5,501 nucleotides of DNA from Bacillota bacterium (GTDB lineage: Bacteria > Bacillota > Clostridia > Saccharofermentanales > Fastidiosipilaceae): positions 1 to 5,501 of the forward strand of contig JAEWGS010000006.1 in assembly GCA_023388205.1 (NCBI GenBank), in the 5' to 3' direction. Under the pieces are notes generated by a model that saw nothing but the letters and a program-made list of their open reading frames with translations, was not told the origin of the DNA and did no database searches. This document shows, in pieces, positions 4,730 through 5,501 of the stretch. How positions within the stretch are numbered: position 1 is the stretch's first letter; every line of letters begins with the position of its first letter. Made by a program: the position numbers and the translations under genes.

Positions 4730-5501
4730 ATGGACGAACAGCGTATGCATGAATCCCTAACTGAAGAAGAAATCCGCGCGAGGCGCGAAGCAAAAAAAGC
4801 GGAGAAAGCGGCTAAAAAAGCTGCGGCGAAGCTGAGACAACAGGGTGCGGCAGCGCAGCCGGTCCCAGCGCAAGGCGAAGCGACCGAACAAGACTTTGAG
4901 AGCTTCGAAAATGAGCAGATGGGCATCCGCGCGAAACGCTTGCAGACGCTCAAAGCCGATGGGGCGAATCCTTTTTTGCACACCAAGTTTGAACAGAGCC
5001 ACCACGCCAAAGAAATTGCAGAGAACTTTGAACGCTTTGAAGGTCAAGAAGTGGTTTTGGCCGGTCGCCTGATGTCTCAGCGCGGTATGGGAAAAGCTAG
5101 CTTTGGTGATCTGCTCGATGGAAGCGGGCGCATCCAACTTTATGTTCGTGTGGATGAATTGGGTGAAGAAGCTTACGAGAAATGGTTGTCTTTAGATCTG
5201 GGCGATATCCTCGGGGTCTTTGGCTCGGTGATGAAGACGAAGCGCGGCGAGATATCTGTGCACGTGACGCGCTTTGAGCTGCTTGCGAAGAGCCTGCGTC
5301 CGCTGCCTGAGAAGTTCCACGGCTTGACCGATACGGACACACGCTATCGCAGACGTTATCTCGATTTGATTGTCAATGCGCCGGTTCGTGAAACCTTTGT
5401 CAAGCGCTCGAAGATCATCCAATATATTCGTGATTTTATGCATGAACGCGACTTTTTGGAGGTGGAAACGCCGTTGCTGAATGTGATTCCAGGCGGCGCA
5501 T
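4730..5501 (+). CDS. lysS: Lysyl-tRNA synthetase, class II (3' end beyond window)
   Basis: Charges tRNA-Lys with lysine using ATP, in the cytoplasm. The frame is open to the window edge; 257 codons are seen of an expected 500 or more. Residues about 1-60 are an extension rich in Lys, Ala, Arg and Glu; residues 14-38 look like a strongly basic helix. The standard bacterial-type start follows (MGIRAKRLQTLKADGANPF, 64-82), then the OB-fold anticodon-binding domain (about 105-186: VVLAGRLMSQRGMGKASF, GRIQLYV, GDILGVFG, KTKRGEISV). The hinge LPEKFHGLTDTDTRYRRRYLD (192-212) leads into the catalytic domain with class II motif 1, ending FLEVETP (242-248) with its invariant proline. The sequence breaks off at NVIPGGA, before motifs 2 and 3. 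No convincing own promoter was seen, so expression probably relies on reading through the terminator after greA. Confidence 0.95.
   Translation, partial: MDEQRMHESLTEEEIRARREAKKAEKAAKKAAAKLRQQGAAAQPVPAQGEATEQDFESFENEQMGIRAKRLQTLKADGANPFLHTKFEQSHHAKEIAENFERFEGQEVVLAGRLMSQRGMGKASFGDLLDGSGRIQLYVRVDELGEEAYEKWLSLDLGDILGVFGSVMKTKRGEISVHVTRFELLAKSLRPLPEKFHGLTDTDTRYRRRYLDLIVNAPVRETFVKRSKIIQYIRDFMHERDFLEVETPLLNVIPGGA

Overview
The window reads as a chromosomal housekeeping segment of a bacterium, probably a Firmicute of the Clostridia type with roughly balanced base composition. The grounds are the Firmicute-style thioredoxin reductase (CAVCDG active site), strong AGGAG-type ribosome binding sites, the greA-lysS gene order that is common in Clostridia, and a tRNA without an encoded CCA. 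The genus cannot be named from the sequence. No phage, insertion sequence, CRISPR array or transposase was seen.

Layout. Bases 1-68 are the 3' part of a tRNA-Lys(UUU), followed by its own intrinsic terminator (76-110). A second terminator (143-166) faces the other way and closes a two-gene minus-strand operon. That operon is trxB (2060-1059), then, 20 nt downstream, a gene (1038-226) joining an N-terminal barstar-like domain to a C-terminal FMN nitroreductase. A divergent spacer of 521 nt (2061-2581) separates it from a plus-strand cluster. The spacer holds a C-rich degenerate repeat block (2371-2440) and a good candidate promoter next to guaB. The plus-strand cluster is guaB (2582-4087, IMP dehydrogenase of the Tritrichomonas-like type), greA (4150-4626, with its own extended -10 promoter), a strong hairpin terminator (4642-4690), and the first 257 codons of lysS (4730 to the window end).

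How the genes fit together. The minus-strand operon pairs two flavoenzymes and looks redox-related: a thioredoxin reductase whose dinucleotide-binding motif has lost most of the residues that recognise NADPH, and a nitroreductase. The plus-strand genes serve GTP synthesis (guaB), rescue of stalled RNA polymerase (greA) and lysyl-tRNA formation (lysS). The tRNA-Lys at the left edge is a substrate of the LysS encoded at the right edge.

The most unusual feature is the barstar-nitroreductase fusion. A TAAGGAGG Shine-Dalgarno sequence lies inside its reading frame, 11 nt before Met86, exactly where a free nitroreductase would begin, while the annotated first start has almost no Shine-Dalgarno. This suggests two products from one frame, or a recent fusion of two adjacent genes. 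The other points worth a look are the thioredoxin reductase coenzyme motif, the lineage of the IMP dehydrogenase, the eukaryote-like lysine/alanine-rich N-terminal extension of LysS, and the quadruplex-prone repeat in the divergent spacer.
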